From positions 2,852,001 to 2,916,000 of the forward strand of contig NZ_AP025943.1 of assembly GCF_026072915.1 (NCBI RefSeq): DNA of 64,000 nucleotides. The letters run 5' to 3'. Of the stretch, positions 1 to 8,550 are shown one piece after another (position 1 is the first letter of the stretch; each line of letters begins with the position of its first letter). The notes below the pieces were generated by a model that did not search any database, had not been told where the DNA came from, and worked only from the letters and a program-made list of their open reading frames with translations. Source of the DNA: Akkermansia biwaensis (lineage in GTDB: Bacteria > Verrucomicrobiota > Verrucomicrobiia > Verrucomicrobiales > Akkermansiaceae). The translations under genes and the position numbers were made by a program.

Positions 1-954
1 CATTTCCCGCGGAACAAGGGATTCGTTGAGGAAGGATACCGTCCAGGACACGAGGGGGGCCGTGCTGGTGACGTCCCAGATCAGGGAGCGCTTTTTCAAA
101 TCCGCCTGAAGGGACAGCCTCATGAATCCCGCCGTTTCCGCATCCCTCATGGTGAAGCGCCTGGCCATGATGACGGAGTCCGAATAGTCGACGCTGAACA
201 TCAGGTCCTTGACACGAATTCTGCCGTATTGCAGTGAGGGGGCCTGAAAGTCCAGCCCCACGCGGATTCCGCCGCCCTTCATGTCGTCGCTCAGGTTGAC
301 GGCAAGCTGCGGCGGGGCGGATTCCGGCCACTTCACCCTGTCCAGGTATTCCAGCACGCGGTCAAGCTGCTTGCGGACGGCCGCCACGTCTCCGGGCGTC
401 AGCACAAAGTCTCCGCCCTCCTCCTGCCCTGCGGGAAAGCTTCCCTGGGCGGTGACCCGTATTCCCTGCACCACGGCTTCCGCCTTCGTGAGGTCCACCA
501 TGCCGGGGCGGTTCAGGTCTATCTCCGCATTCAGCCCGGCGACGGAAAAGACCCGTTCCGGTCTTTCCTTATCCACCGGCATGCTGACGCTCAACCCCTC
601 CACGTTCACCCTCTCCGGGTCCACCTGGCCGTCCAGCAGTTTTTTCCAGTTCAGGGAGATGTCCGCCTCATGAAGCCAGGCGATGGGACGGCGGTTTTCC
701 GGAGGCGCTTCCGGGTCCAGCATTTCCACGTCCTTCAGCGTAACGACGGCCCGGGGCCAGATGCTGACTTTCAGCGTGCCGATGTTCACGGGCACCCCTT
801 TTTCCAGCAGGGCCTGTTCCACGCGCACCACTACGAAAGAGGGAACGCCCCAGATGGAGACATAGCAAATGAAGCCAAACACCAGGGCGCACAGCAGAAT
901 AATCACGGTGGGGACCAACCCCCGGAGCCATCTCATGAATGTCGAACGAGCCAT
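1..954 (-). CDS. AsmA-like membrane-anchored protein, C-terminus outside the window
   Basis: The frame opens with an ATG at 954 and stays open to the window edge, so 318 codons of N-terminus are visible. A basic start is followed by one membrane segment at about residues 13-36. The segment GTLKVSIWPRAVVTLKDVEM, soon after it, is typical of AsmA/DUF748-type proteins, in which a single N-terminal anchor is followed by a long beta-rich periplasmic body linked to envelope lipid transport. The rest is beta-rich sequence without catalytic motifs. It is divergent from the pirin gene. The family call rests on the N-terminal pattern only. Confidence 0.6.
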   Translation of the reverse strand, partial: MARSTFMRWLRGLVPTVIILLCALVFGFICYVSIWGVPSFVVVRVEQALLEKGVPVNIGTLKVSIWPRAVVTLKDVEMLDPEAPPENRRPIAWLHEADISLNWKKLLDGQVDPERVNVEGLSVSMPVDKERPERVFSVAGLNAEIDLNRPGMVDLTKAEAVVQGIRVTAQGSFPAGQEEGGDFVLTPGDVAAVRKQLDRVLEYLDRVKWPESAPPQLAVNLSDDMKGGGIRVGLDFQAPSLQYGRIRVKDLMFSVDYSDSVIMARRFTMRDAETAGFMRLSLQADLKKRSLIWDVTSTAPLVSWTVSFLNESLVPREM

Positions 955-1197
955 ACGCCACTTGCCTTACTTGCACAGGTACCTGCCCATGCTACCTTAA
1001 AAGGAGAGACATTGCACCATCATTTTACGTTGGCAATTTATTTCGTATTCCGGACATGCACGGGGTTTTTCCATTAAAAACGGCGCCCGGCGAAGGGTTC
1101 CCGCTCCTGTCATCCGGCTTGAACAGGATGAAACGCCATCCAGTCAAACCTTTGCCAGGTCCGGTCAAAAGCCGGAAGAATCTTAATTTTGTAGATC

Positions 1198-1896
1198 ATG
1201 AATATTATTATCGACAGGGCATCGTCCAGGGGACATGCCAACCACGGGTGGTTGAATACCTACCACACATTCAGTTTTGCCAATTATTTCAATCCGGACC
1301 GCATGCAGTTCGGAGCCCTTCGCGTACTCAATGACGATACGGTGCTTCCGGACGAAGGGTTCGGCACCCACCCCCACAAGAATATGGAAGTGATTTCCAT
1401 TCCCTTGAAAGGGAAGCTCCGCCACGGCGACAGCCTGAACAACAGCCACACCATCACGCGCGGGGAAATCCAGCTCATGAGCGCGGGAACGGGCATCCTG
1501 CACAGCGAGTACAACGATAGTTCCACGGATAATCTGGAATTCCTGCAAATATGGGTTATTCCGGACAGGATCAACACGGAGCCCAAGTACAAGGATTACG
1601 ACATCAAGCCCCTGCTGAAGCACAATGAGATTTCCACCTTCCTGGCTCCGGAAACGGCCATCTCCATCATGCAGCAGGCGTGGTTTTCCTGGGCGGAACT
1701 GGATCGCGGCACATCGCGGGAATACAAGTTCAAGGGCCAGAATACGGGCGTGTACGTCTTCGTGGTGGAAGGAGAGGTGAAGATCGGGGACACGGTGCTG
1801 AACCGCCGCGACGGAGCCGGCATCACGGATACGGAGGCCATCACCATGGAGGCCCTCCAGAATTCCACCGTTCTTCTGATGGAAGTGGCGCAATAG
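1198..1896 (+). CDS. Pirin family protein
   Basis: 232 residues, normal for bacterial pirins (bicupin, YhhW-like). The metal-binding set is intact: His58 and His60 in the THPHKNME motif and His102 and Glu104 in ILHSE. Pirins bind Fe(II) in the N-terminal cupin, and some act as quercetin 2,3-dioxygenases or redox-sensing cofactors; the substrate here cannot be told from sequence. The protein is cytoplasmic, with no signal peptide. It is a single-gene unit, followed by a hairpin that lies inside the convergent neighbour. Confidence 0.93.
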   Translation: MNIIIDRASSRGHANHGWLNTYHTFSFANYFNPDRMQFGALRVLNDDTVLPDEGFGTHPHKNMEVISIPLKGKLRHGDSLNNSHTITRGEIQLMSAGTGILHSEYNDSSTDNLEFLQIWVIPDRINTEPKYKDYDIKPLLKHNEISTFLAPETAISIMQQAWFSWAELDRGTSREYKFKGQNTGVYVFVVEGEVKIGDTVLNRRDGAGITDTEAITMEALQNSTVLLMEVAQ

Positions 1897-1935
1897 CGCA
1901 GCCGGGATTTCTCCGGAATTTCATCCGGATATGAT

Positions 1936-2655
1936 TTACTTGGGCCTGCCCTCATGCGGAGGGCGGGCCCTTTTGCCGTCCTCCCCGTGCTTCCTCCGGC
2001 CCTTGATGAGCAGGCCCAGCCACCACCCCAGCTGCACGAGCCCGTAGCACAGTCCCCCCAGCACAACGCTGGAAACGGCCCAGCCCGTCAGGAATTCCAG
2101 GGAAACCATGCCTATGCCCAGGCCGTTGAACGGAGCCCAGGACCATTGTTCCACCCCCGTTTTCAGCATGTGCCAGGTGGCGCCGGAAGTCGGCAGGCCA
2201 AACCGGGAGAAGAGGAACCAGCCCAGCCACCACTGGGCGGGAATGGCAAAGAAGGTAAAACCGGGCGGGGAGAGCCAGGCCATCAGGATGGCCACCGGAA
2301 TGTTCCCCTTGCGCCACAGGCAGGCGAATACGCCCCACAGGCTCTGCATGGGCAGCGGGGCGATCGCGGCGGCGGCCCCCCAGCCGGCCCCCACAGCCAC
2401 GGATTCACGCGTCCACGACCAATAGACCGGGTCGAAGATTTTTGCGGAGAGAAAACGGCTGGTCCACGATTTTTTGCGCACTTCCGTCAGCAGGTAAAGC
2501 CTGACCTTGCGCATCAATTGCCTGTAGCGGTGTTCCATTCCGCGGCACAGTCTCATACAATCCCGCGCCTGATCAATCGCAAAATGCTCCAGCGCCTTCC
2601 ATGCCGCATTTTTATCCCAAATGCCCCCGCCGCGCGGTTTTGCTTGATTCCCCAT
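1936..2655 (-). CDS. DUF2062-type integral membrane protein
   Basis: 239 residues. The N-terminal 80 are basic and soluble. Hydrophobic segments follow at about 87-110, 119-150 and 178-216, and the tail is basic. The stretch around residues 85-145, with Gly/Pro-rich turns (PLPMQSLWGVFACLW, LSPPGFTFFAIP), resembles the DUF2062 domain, which is often near envelope or glycosyltransferase genes but has no settled function. The ATG at 2655 is 46 bp from the divergent tlyA start, so the two promoters must overlap. Confidence 0.6.
   Translation of the reverse strand: MGNQAKPRGGGIWDKNAAWKALEHFAIDQARDCMRLCRGMEHRYRQLMRKVRLYLLTEVRKKSWTSRFLSAKIFDPVYWSWTRESVAVGAGWGAAAAIAPLPMQSLWGVFACLWRKGNIPVAILMAWLSPPGFTFFAIPAQWWLGWFLFSRFGLPTSGATWHMLKTGVEQWSWAPFNGLGIGMVSLEFLTGWAVSSVVLGGLCYGLVQLGWWLGLLIKGRRKHGEDGKRARPPHEGRPK
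1942..1974 (+). terminator. Rho-independent terminator of the pirin gene
   Basis: A GC-rich hairpin (about 11 pairs with one mismatch, 5-nt loop) followed by TTTT. It lies inside the 3' end of the convergent DUF2062 gene, so the two transcripts overlap. Confidence 0.6.
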
Positions 2656-2701
2656 GCGGTTTCATGAAATACCTGCGTACGCACTTTTTCCCGGTTATTT
2701 T

Positions 2702-3430
2702 ATGAGCAAACAACGACTCGACGTTCTTCTGGTTTCCCGCAATCTCGTAGAATCCCGGGAGCTGGCCCAGCGGCTCATCATCGCCGGAGAGGTGAGCGTG
2801 GGGGGGCATCCTTCCACCAAGCCGGGGCTCAAGGTCAGCGAAGATGCGGACATTTCCATCCGGAACCGCCCCCGCTACGTCAGCCGCGGCGGCCTGAAGA
2901 TGGAGGGCGCGCTGAAGGCCTTCCCCGTTTCCGCGGAAGGCAAGGTCTGCCTGGACATCGGGGCCTCTACGGGAGGGTTCACGGACTGCCTGCTCCAGCA
3001 CGGCGCCTGCCGGGTCCACGCGATCGACGTGGGAACCAACCAGCTCGTCTGGAAGCTGCGCCAGGACCCCCGCGTGGTCGTGAAGGAGAAGTTCAACGCC
3101 CGCTACATGACTCCGGAGGACATCGGCGAGCAGGTGGACCTGATCGTTTCAGACGTTTCCTTCATTTCCCTGAAAAAGATCCTGCCCGCCGCCTTCTCCC
3201 TGCTGAAAGAGGGAGGGAACGCCCTCGTGCTGATCAAGCCCCAGTTCGAGCTCCAGCCGGAGGACATCGGAGCCGGGGGCATCGTCCGGGACCCCGTCCT
3301 GCACCGGCGCGCGGTGGATTCCATACGCACTTTCGTCACGGAGGAACTGGGCCGCTCCTGGATGGGGTGCGAGCCCTCCCCCATCACCGGCACGGACGGC
3401 AATCACGAATTCCTGGCGTGGCTCAAGTAG
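2702..3430 (+). CDS. tlyA: TlyA family S4-domain 2'-O-methyltransferase
   Basis: 242 residues from ATG 2702; an in-frame ATG at 2654 adds a non-conserved stretch and overlaps the divergent gene, so the shorter start is preferred. Residues 3-62 form an S4 RNA-binding domain. From about 80 on is an FtsJ-like Rossmann methyltransferase with the SAM motif DIGASTGGFTDCLL, a SDVSF motif and the conserved IKPQFE. TlyA enzymes methylate 16S/23S rRNA ribose; some were described as haemolysins, probably indirectly. Confidence 0.92.
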   Translation: MSKQRLDVLLVSRNLVESRELAQRLIIAGEVSVGGHPSTKPGLKVSEDADISIRNRPRYVSRGGLKMEGALKAFPVSAEGKVCLDIGASTGGFTDCLLQHGACRVHAIDVGTNQLVWKLRQDPRVVVKEKFNARYMTPEDIGEQVDLIVSDVSFISLKKILPAAFSLLKEGGNALVLIKPQFELQPEDIGAGGIVRDPVLHRRAVDSIRTFVTEELGRSWMGCEPSPITGTDGNHEFLAWLK

Positions 3431-3554
3431 AGCCGGAGCCCCCTTTTCCTGTGAGGCATGCCGCGTCCCGGAAACGCCGCCGCAGGCTGTCCACGCCAGC
3501 TTTCCGTTGACGCAGCACGCTGACGGAGAAGTGGAACTTTCTTTCCCCGGTGGG

Positions 3555-4283
3555 TCAGAGCCTGTGGTACACCTCGTCAAACGGGACTCTGCACCGCTCG
3601 CCCCAGATGCCTTTCTCTCCGTCCCGCATGCCGCAGGGAACAACCATATTGATCCCGGCGCCGTGAGGCAGTTTCAGCAGCTTTTTCATCCGCTTGCTGT
3701 CAAATCCCTCCAGCGGACAGGTATCATATCCTTCAGCGGCCATGGCAATCATGAACGTCTGGGCGGCAAGAGCGCAGGATTTGTTGACTGTGACGCGCAT
3801 ATCGCATTCCGAAACTTCGCGCATCATGGGGCGCAAAAGGCCGATGCCTTTAGCCAGCAGAACGCGGAACGCTCCCAGAATCCCGCCGCAGCGCGCGTAA
3901 AGGAACGGCATCAGCCTTCCATAGTATAACTCCCGGTCCCTGATGCGTTTGGCCTGGCGTGCCTCCGGGCTGTTCCTCCGGATGTTTCCACGCTCGAATT
4001 CGAGGACAAATTGCGCCCGCTGCCGGTACAAGTCCTGCCGCGTCACGAAAACGACTATTTCCGAAGCCGTGGCGGCAGCCGACTGGCCGAGGCACGCTCC
4101 GGCAATACGGGCTATCAATTCAGGCCGGGTGATTTGGAAGAAGTCCCACAGCTGCATGTTGGAACTGCTGGGAGCCAGGGCGGCCAGTTCCAGGCAGCGC
4201 TTTACCTTTTCGGGGTCCAGCGGTTTATTTTTATCGAATACCCGCACGGCGCGCCGGTAATTCAAGGCCTCTTCCAAGTTCAT
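3555..4283 (-). CDS. Nitroreductase family protein
   Basis: 242 residues from the second ATG (4283); the ATG at 4298 would add five residues. The start MNLEEALNYRRAVRVFDKNK is the classic FMN-binding N-terminus of the nitroreductase fold. LAPSSSNMQLWDFF and the later AAEGYDTCPLEGFD fit the flavin pocket. The family reduces nitro compounds, quinones or enones with NAD(P)H. It lies 18 bp downstream of the DJ-1/PfpI gene on the same strand, so both are probably one transcript with a stress or detoxification role. Confidence 0.85.
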   Translation of the reverse strand: MNLEEALNYRRAVRVFDKNKPLDPEKVKRCLELAALAPSSSNMQLWDFFQITRPELIARIAGACLGQSAAATASEIVVFVTRQDLYRQRAQFVLEFERGNIRRNSPEARQAKRIRDRELYYGRLMPFLYARCGGILGAFRVLLAKGIGLLRPMMREVSECDMRVTVNKSCALAAQTFMIAMAAEGYDTCPLEGFDSKRMKKLLKLPHGAGINMVVPCGMRDGEKGIWGERCRVPFDEVYHRL

Positions 4284-4301
4284 CCCGCTTCCCGCCAACT
4301 G

Positions 4302-4994
4302 CTATTGATTAAATCGGTTCATGACCGTTTCAGCCATTTTTTCAGAGCTGAACGGGTCCTGGCCCGTGATCAGGTTTCCGTCAGTGACTACTTCCGGCAT
4401 CATCGGGATCAATGCCTTTTTGTAATCCGCACGGCGTTCCTTCAGCGCGGATTCCAGATCGAAAGGCACCTCCTTTTTCTTTCCGGCCAGGCCTTCCTCA
4501 AACCAGCTGAATCCCGTGACCTTTTTATCTTTTACCAGATATTGCCCGTCCGAGAGTTTCACGTTCAATAATCCGCATACGCCATGGCAAATGGCCGCAA
4601 CTACCTTATTGTTTTCATAGTGGTCCTTGATGAGCGTCTGCAGAACGGTGTTATCCGGGAAATCGAACATCGCGCCGTGGCCGCCGGCCAGATAAATGCA
4701 GTCGAACAATTCACCGGAAACTTCATCCAGGCTTTTCGTGTGCCGCAGCACGTTCCGGAATTCCGAATCGTCCCAGTATTCCTTGGAGAGTTTGTCCATG
4801 TACATTGTTTTCAGGCTCGTGGGATCAACAGGGGTATCGCCTCCCCTGGGACTTGCAATGACAATATCATATCCCCGCTTTTTCGCGCTGTCATACATGT
4901 GGGCAAGCTCGCTGAGCCATAATCCCGTTTCCTGTTTTCCGTCCGGAAACATTCCGGTTCCGGTTACTACCATTAATATTTTCATTTGTTTCAT
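4302..4994 (-). CDS. DJ-1/PfpI family class I glutamine amidotransferase-like protein (Hsp31 type)
   Basis: 230 residues. The nucleophile elbow AICHGVCG carries Cys136 followed by His137, and Glu22 sits in the position of the conserved acidic partner. GGHGAMFDFPDN is the Hsp31-type loop. Members act as glyoxalase III, deglycase-like or chaperone proteins that handle reactive aldehydes. The first gene of a two-gene unit with the nitroreductase downstream. The start could also be the ATG three codons later. Confidence 0.85.
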   Translation of the reverse strand: MKQMKILMVVTGTGMFPDGKQETGLWLSELAHMYDSAKKRGYDIVIASPRGGDTPVDPTSLKTMYMDKLSKEYWDDSEFRNVLRHTKSLDEVSGELFDCIYLAGGHGAMFDFPDNTVLQTLIKDHYENNKVVAAICHGVCGLLNVKLSDGQYLVKDKKVTGFSWFEEGLAGKKKEVPFDLESALKERRADYKKALIPMMPEVVTDGNLITGQDPFSSEKMAETVMNRFNQ

Positions 4995-4999
4995 ATTTC

Positions 5000-5541
5000 T
5001 GTTTTTCCTGTTCTATATAACTGCCGGCCATCATCTGTAATTTCTGAATGAATTATTCATTACACACTGCCGGGCATATTTTATTTTTCATCTATTGGCA
5101 GTTTCAACCATGCACGGAAAATGAAACCCTTGTCAATGCGCCACTTTATTCTAATAAAAAGGCGCCGCCGGTTAAATGGCGGCCTGCCGCTCCCCTTTTA
5201 AGGATATCCCTAACAGGAATTCCGGGGTGGCCTTCCGGGCTTCAGGGCGGCATCCGGAAAGAGGAAAACATGTTGCATAAATATTTAAAATCAATTCATT
5301 TCCAACATAATACAAAAACACCACCCCTATCTTATTCCTCCGGTCCGGCCATGGAGGGGGAAACGGGCCCCCTTCATTCCCTGCCGCTCCGCGAACACCG
5401 GAACGGCCACGGCGGTTCCGCACCTTCTCCAATGACACAGAATCTTCATTGACGGAACCGGGGCACCTGAACATGCAGCGCTCCTCTCCGGCATCAATCC
5501 GCTGGAAAAAGAAGATTCCGCCTTCCTTCATTCCATCAAAA
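5000..5541. other. Intergenic region without a convincing gene
   Basis: Between the DJ-1/PfpI start and the nagB terminator. Two mutually antisense open frames (5048-5452 and 5172-5531) have no recognisable domain and poor composition, and I do not call them. The AT-rich 4995-5060 should hold the promoter of the DJ-1 gene: on the minus strand a TATATA-like box lies about 30 bp from its ATG. Confidence 0.4.
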
Positions 5542-5576
5542 ACGCCGCCCTTCCGCGGAACCGGGAAAGGCGGCGT
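5542..5576 (-). terminator. Rho-independent terminator of nagB
   Basis: ACGCCGCC pairs with GGCGGCGT around a partly paired centre. On the minus strand it is followed by a run of five T. It lies 22 bp past the nagB stop. Confidence 0.75.
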
Positions 5577-5597
5577 GTCCGTTGCTGAAACGGAGAA

Positions 5598-6341
5598 TTA
5601 AAGCTGGGAAGCGGCTCCCTTGTCCAGAAGGAACTTGGCGTTCGGGTGCTTCTGCAGGTAGGAGGCGGCCACGTCCACCGTCACCGGGCCCTGAACGGCC
5701 TTTTTCACGATGGAAGCCTTCTTTTCTCCCCAGGCCATCAGGGCCACTTCACGGGCGCCCATGATGGTGGCCACGCCCATGGTGATGGCCGTAGTGGGAA
5801 CGTTTTCAATGCCGCCGAAGGCGGGGGCCGCGTCGGAGCGGGTGAGATCGTCCAGGTGCACCTGGCGGGTGATCGTGGTGTCGTCGGAGCCGGGTTCGTT
5901 GAAACCGATGTGCCCGGTGCGGCCGATGCCCAGAATCTGGAGATCAATGCCGCCGCAATCCTTGATCTTCTGTTCGTAGGCGGCGCAGTGCGCGGCAATT
6001 TCGTCTCCCTTCACCGTGCCGGAGGGAAGATTGATGTTTTCCGGCTTCATGTCGATGTGGTTGAACAGGTTGGTATGCATGAAGTACCAGTAGGATTCCG
6101 GATGGTCCCGGTCCAGGCCGCTGTATTCGTCCAGGTTGAAGGAGATGACGTTGGCAAAGGAGAGTCCTTCCTCCTTGTGCATGCGCACCAGTTCCGCATA
6201 AAAAGGCAGGGGGGTGGCTCCGGTGGCAAGGCCCAGCACCACGTTCCGGCCTTCGGCGGCGCGGGAACGGATCAGTTCCGCAACTTCTTTTGCCAGGGAT
6301 TTGGCAGCATCCTGGGGAGTTTCAAAAGTTTCTACTTTCAT
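5598..6341 (-). CDS. nagB: Glucosamine-6-phosphate deaminase
   Basis: 247 residues from ATG 6341, where similarity begins; in-frame starts upstream add only a short basic stretch. Motifs: LATGATPLPFY at the phosphate-binding loop, FNLDEYSGLD with the general-base Asp, and GRTGHIGFNEPGS at the active site. It converts GlcN-6-P to fructose-6-P and ammonia, the last cytoplasmic step in use of GlcNAc released from mucin glycans, which fits the GH20 hexosaminidases elsewhere in the window. Single-gene unit with its own terminator. Confidence 0.95.
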   Translation of the reverse strand: MKVETFETPQDAAKSLAKEVAELIRSRAAEGRNVVLGLATGATPLPFYAELVRMHKEEGLSFANVISFNLDEYSGLDRDHPESYWYFMHTNLFNHIDMKPENINLPSGTVKGDEIAAHCAAYEQKIKDCGGIDLQILGIGRTGHIGFNEPGSDDTTITRQVHLDDLTRSDAAPAFGGIENVPTTAITMGVATIMGAREVALMAWGEKKASIVKKAVQGPVTVDVAASYLQKHPNAKFLLDKGAASQL

Positions 6342-6675
6342 AACGCGCCACATCCTACTCCGCTCCCTGGCATCATTCAATCAGAAATAGTCCCGGAAAG
6401 ATGCGCTAAAATGGAAAAGACCGCCAGGGTCCCCCCGGGGCGAACCGGGCGGGAAAGGATTCCCACCCTTCCCCGCGTTCCGGGATATTCCTTTCTCCTC
6501 CGCACTTCCCGCCGCCGCATTGCCAGTCGAGAACGGAAAATCCTCCGGATGGACGAAGTACCGGGAGAAGGGAACTCGCCGCAAGGCGGAGGAATCCGTC
6601 CTTTCCTCCGTCCCGTGCGGCACGCCGCATTCCCCTTGCACTTTCCCCTCCGATCATGTATTGCCTGTGCCTGAC

Positions 6676-7860
6676 ATGGCAGGTTTAATTATTTCACCAA
6701 GGGCGCGCATTTTTCAGGGACACGACTGGGTTTACGGAACGGAGGTCCGCAAGGTTTTCGGCAATCCCCAGCCCGGAGACGTGGTGGCGCTGAAGGATTT
6801 CAAGGACCGCTTCCTGGGATCCGCCATGTTCAACCCCCATTCCCAGATTGTGGCCAGGCGCTTTTCCCGCCGCAAGCAGGAGCTGGACGGGGATTTTTTC
6901 AGCAGGCGCATCAGCCAGGCGCTGGAATTGCGCAGCCGCTTCCTGCCGGGAGAAACGCTCGCGCGCGTCGTCTGGAGCGAGTCGGACGGCCTGCCCGGCC
7001 TGATCGTGGACCGCTATGCGGATTACCTGGTGGTTCAGACGCTGACGCTGGCCATGGAACGCCGCCTCCACATCATCCTGAACGTGCTGGAGGACCTGCT
7101 CTCCCCCAGGGGAATCATCGTCAGGAACGATTCCCCCATGCTGGCGGCGGAAGGCATTGAACCTTCCGTCAGCATAGCCCGCGGCGCGGAGCCGGAGCCG
7201 TTCACCGCCCGGAGCGGGGACATCCAGTTCATGATCAACCTGCAGACGGGCCAGAAAACCGGGCTGTACCTGGACCAGCTGGACAATTACGCGGCCGTGG
7301 CGCGCCTGGCGCCTGGACGCCGCGTGCTGGACTGCTTCTGCAACCAGGGCGGTTTTGCCCTGGCCTGCGCACGGGCCGGAGCGGCGGAAGTCACCGCCGT
7401 GGACGTTTCCCAGGAGGCGATGGATGCCGTGGAGCGCAACGCGCGCCTGAACGGGGTTTCCGTGCGGGGCGTCACGGACAACGCGTTCGATTTTCTGAAG
7501 AAGGAAGCGGCCCTGGTCCGGGACGGGGGAGCACACAAGTGGGACCTGATCATTCTGGACCCGCCTTCCTTCACCAGAAACAAGAAATCCGTGCATGACG
7601 CCATGCGCGGGTACAAGGAAATCCACCTGCGCGCCATGAAGCTTCTGGCTCCCGGCGGCATCCTTTCCACCTTCTGCTGCTCCCACCACGCCGGCACGGG
7701 CCTGTTCCGGGAGAGCATTCTGGAAGCGGCCATAGACGCTCCCGCCACCCTGCGGCTGATACAGCAACACGGACAGAGGCCGGACCACCCTGTTCTGCTG
7801 AACATTCCTGAAACGGAATACCTTAAGGGCTTCACGTATGAGCTGCTTCCGGGGAGATAA
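6676..7860 (+). CDS. RlmI-type class I SAM-dependent RNA methyltransferase (paralogue 1)
   Basis: 394 residues from ATG 6676; the longer frame upstream has low-complexity non-conserved sequence. An N-terminal PUA-like RNA-binding domain (about 1-75, with ISPRARIFQGHDWVYG) is followed by a central RlmI domain and a Rossmann methyltransferase with CFCNQGGFALACARAG (SAM loop) and ILDPPSFTRNK (motif IV). FCCSHHAG matches the catalytic cysteine loop region. The E. coli family member makes m5C1962 in 23S rRNA. A second family member lies at 11095-12414, so the two probably have different targets. Confidence 0.88.
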   Translation: MAGLIISPRARIFQGHDWVYGTEVRKVFGNPQPGDVVALKDFKDRFLGSAMFNPHSQIVARRFSRRKQELDGDFFSRRISQALELRSRFLPGETLARVVWSESDGLPGLIVDRYADYLVVQTLTLAMERRLHIILNVLEDLLSPRGIIVRNDSPMLAAEGIEPSVSIARGAEPEPFTARSGDIQFMINLQTGQKTGLYLDQLDNYAAVARLAPGRRVLDCFCNQGGFALACARAGAAEVTAVDVSQEAMDAVERNARLNGVSVRGVTDNAFDFLKKEAALVRDGGAHKWDLIILDPPSFTRNKKSVHDAMRGYKEIHLRAMKLLAPGGILSTFCCSHHAGTGLFRESILEAAIDAPATLRLIQQHGQRPDHPVLLNIPETEYLKGFTYELLPGR

Positions 7861-7959
7861 TATCGTTAGAATTACGATAACTTTCCCGCTTCCCCTTGAA
7901 TGTAATGGCCGCTCTGTTTTTTTGAGAAAAAAAACAGTCGTTTGAATGAAAAAAAAAGC

Positions 7960-7988
7960 TTGTAACCCCGGCGGTCCTCACCTATATT
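7960..7988 (+). promoter_or_regulatory. Strong sigma70-type promoter of the candidate small RNA
   Basis: TTGTAA (7960-7965) and TATATT (7983-7988) are 17 bp apart. A-rich tracts just upstream (7922-7958) resemble an UP element. The next ATG is almost 200 bp away and beyond a terminator, so the promoter does not obviously serve a protein gene. Confidence 0.7.
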
Positions 7989-7994
7989 GCGTTC

Positions 7995-8102
7995 CGAGCA
8001 GGTGAGCGCTCGTTAAAAAAGCTCTCTGGGTTCGCAAGGACCCAGTTTCATAGGGTAGTTGGGGCGCCCCGGCCGTTTTACGGCCGGGGCGACTTTCTTT
8101 TT
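7995..8102 (+). ncRNA. Candidate small RNA, about 108 nt, unrecognised family
   Basis: It starts about 7 nt after the TATATT box and ends in a textbook terminator. Hairpin 1 is CGAGC/GCTCG (7995-8012). Hairpin 2 is CTGGGT/ACCCAG (8026-8045). Then an unpaired stretch with TAGGGTAGTT, then the terminator stem GCCCCGGCCG/CGGCCGGGGC (8066-8090) and a T-rich tail. GGGGC at 8061-8065 can also pair with the first terminator arm, so a switch is possible. No SRP, tmRNA, RNase P or common riboswitch core was recognised. No ORF of useful size lies inside. Confidence 0.6.
8066..8102 (+). terminator. Rho-independent terminator ending the candidate small RNA
   Basis: A perfect 10-bp GC stem with a 5-nt loop, followed by GACTTTCTTTTT. 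It separates the small RNA from khpA. Confidence 0.85.
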
Positions 8103-8181
8103 CGGGGAATGCCTGGATTTGCATCTTTTCAAGCTGGCGGTTTTATAGTAAAGTTATCACTGTAACAACCTTTTCCCTTCC

Positions 8182-8463
8182 ATGCACCCTGCCGTAGAAC
8201 AAATCCGCCAATACCTGCAACTGATTGCCCTTCAATTTGTCCAACATCCGGAACAGGCGGAGTTGCGCGTGGCCGAATCCCCGCAGGGCGACGCCGTGCG
8301 CTTCCGGCTGATTCTGGAAAAGACGGACGTGGCCCGCATCATCGGGCGCAACGGCATGACCGCTTCCGCCATCCGTTCCCTGGCCAAGGCGGCAGGGGAG
8401 AAGAACGGCATCAAGGTCATCGTACACATGCTTTCCCATGAGGAAGCCGCCGAACAGGCCTGA
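8182..8463 (+). CDS. khpA: KH-domain RNA-binding protein KhpA
   Basis: 93 residues, the usual size. The KH signature VARIIGRNGMTASAIRSL contains the GXXG loop (GRNG) that grips single-stranded RNA. KhpA usually works with KhpB/Jag in post-transcriptional control of cell elongation and division. It is often next to rpsP, which is not the case here. A candidate small RNA lies immediately upstream. Confidence 0.88.
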   Translation: MHPAVEQIRQYLQLIALQFVQHPEQAELRVAESPQGDAVRFRLILEKTDVARIIGRNGMTASAIRSLAKAAGEKNGIKVIVHMLSHEEAAEQA

Positions 8464-8488
8464 GCGGCCCGCACAGCGTTAAAATTGA

Positions 8489-8525
8489 CAAAGCCGGAGG
8501 GAATCCCGTTCCCCCCGGCTTTTTA
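8489..8525. terminator. Terminator shared by khpA and the convergent phage-like gene
   Basis: AAAGCCGG and CCGGCTTT form the stem, with TTTTT following on the plus strand and A-rich sequence on the other side. It lies between two convergent genes. Confidence 0.7.
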
Positions 8526-8550
8526 ACGTACCGTGCTTCCCGCGCCGCTC

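Noticed and set aside
5048-5531. Two overlapping small ORFs on opposite strands
   Set aside because: No domain, poor composition, mutually antisense, and no ribosome binding site worth noting.
7995-8102. Assigning the small RNA to SRP, 6S, tmRNA or RNase P
   Set aside because: None of their conserved cores (for example the SRP GGAAG/AGCAGCC loops) is present, and the size does not fit the larger families.
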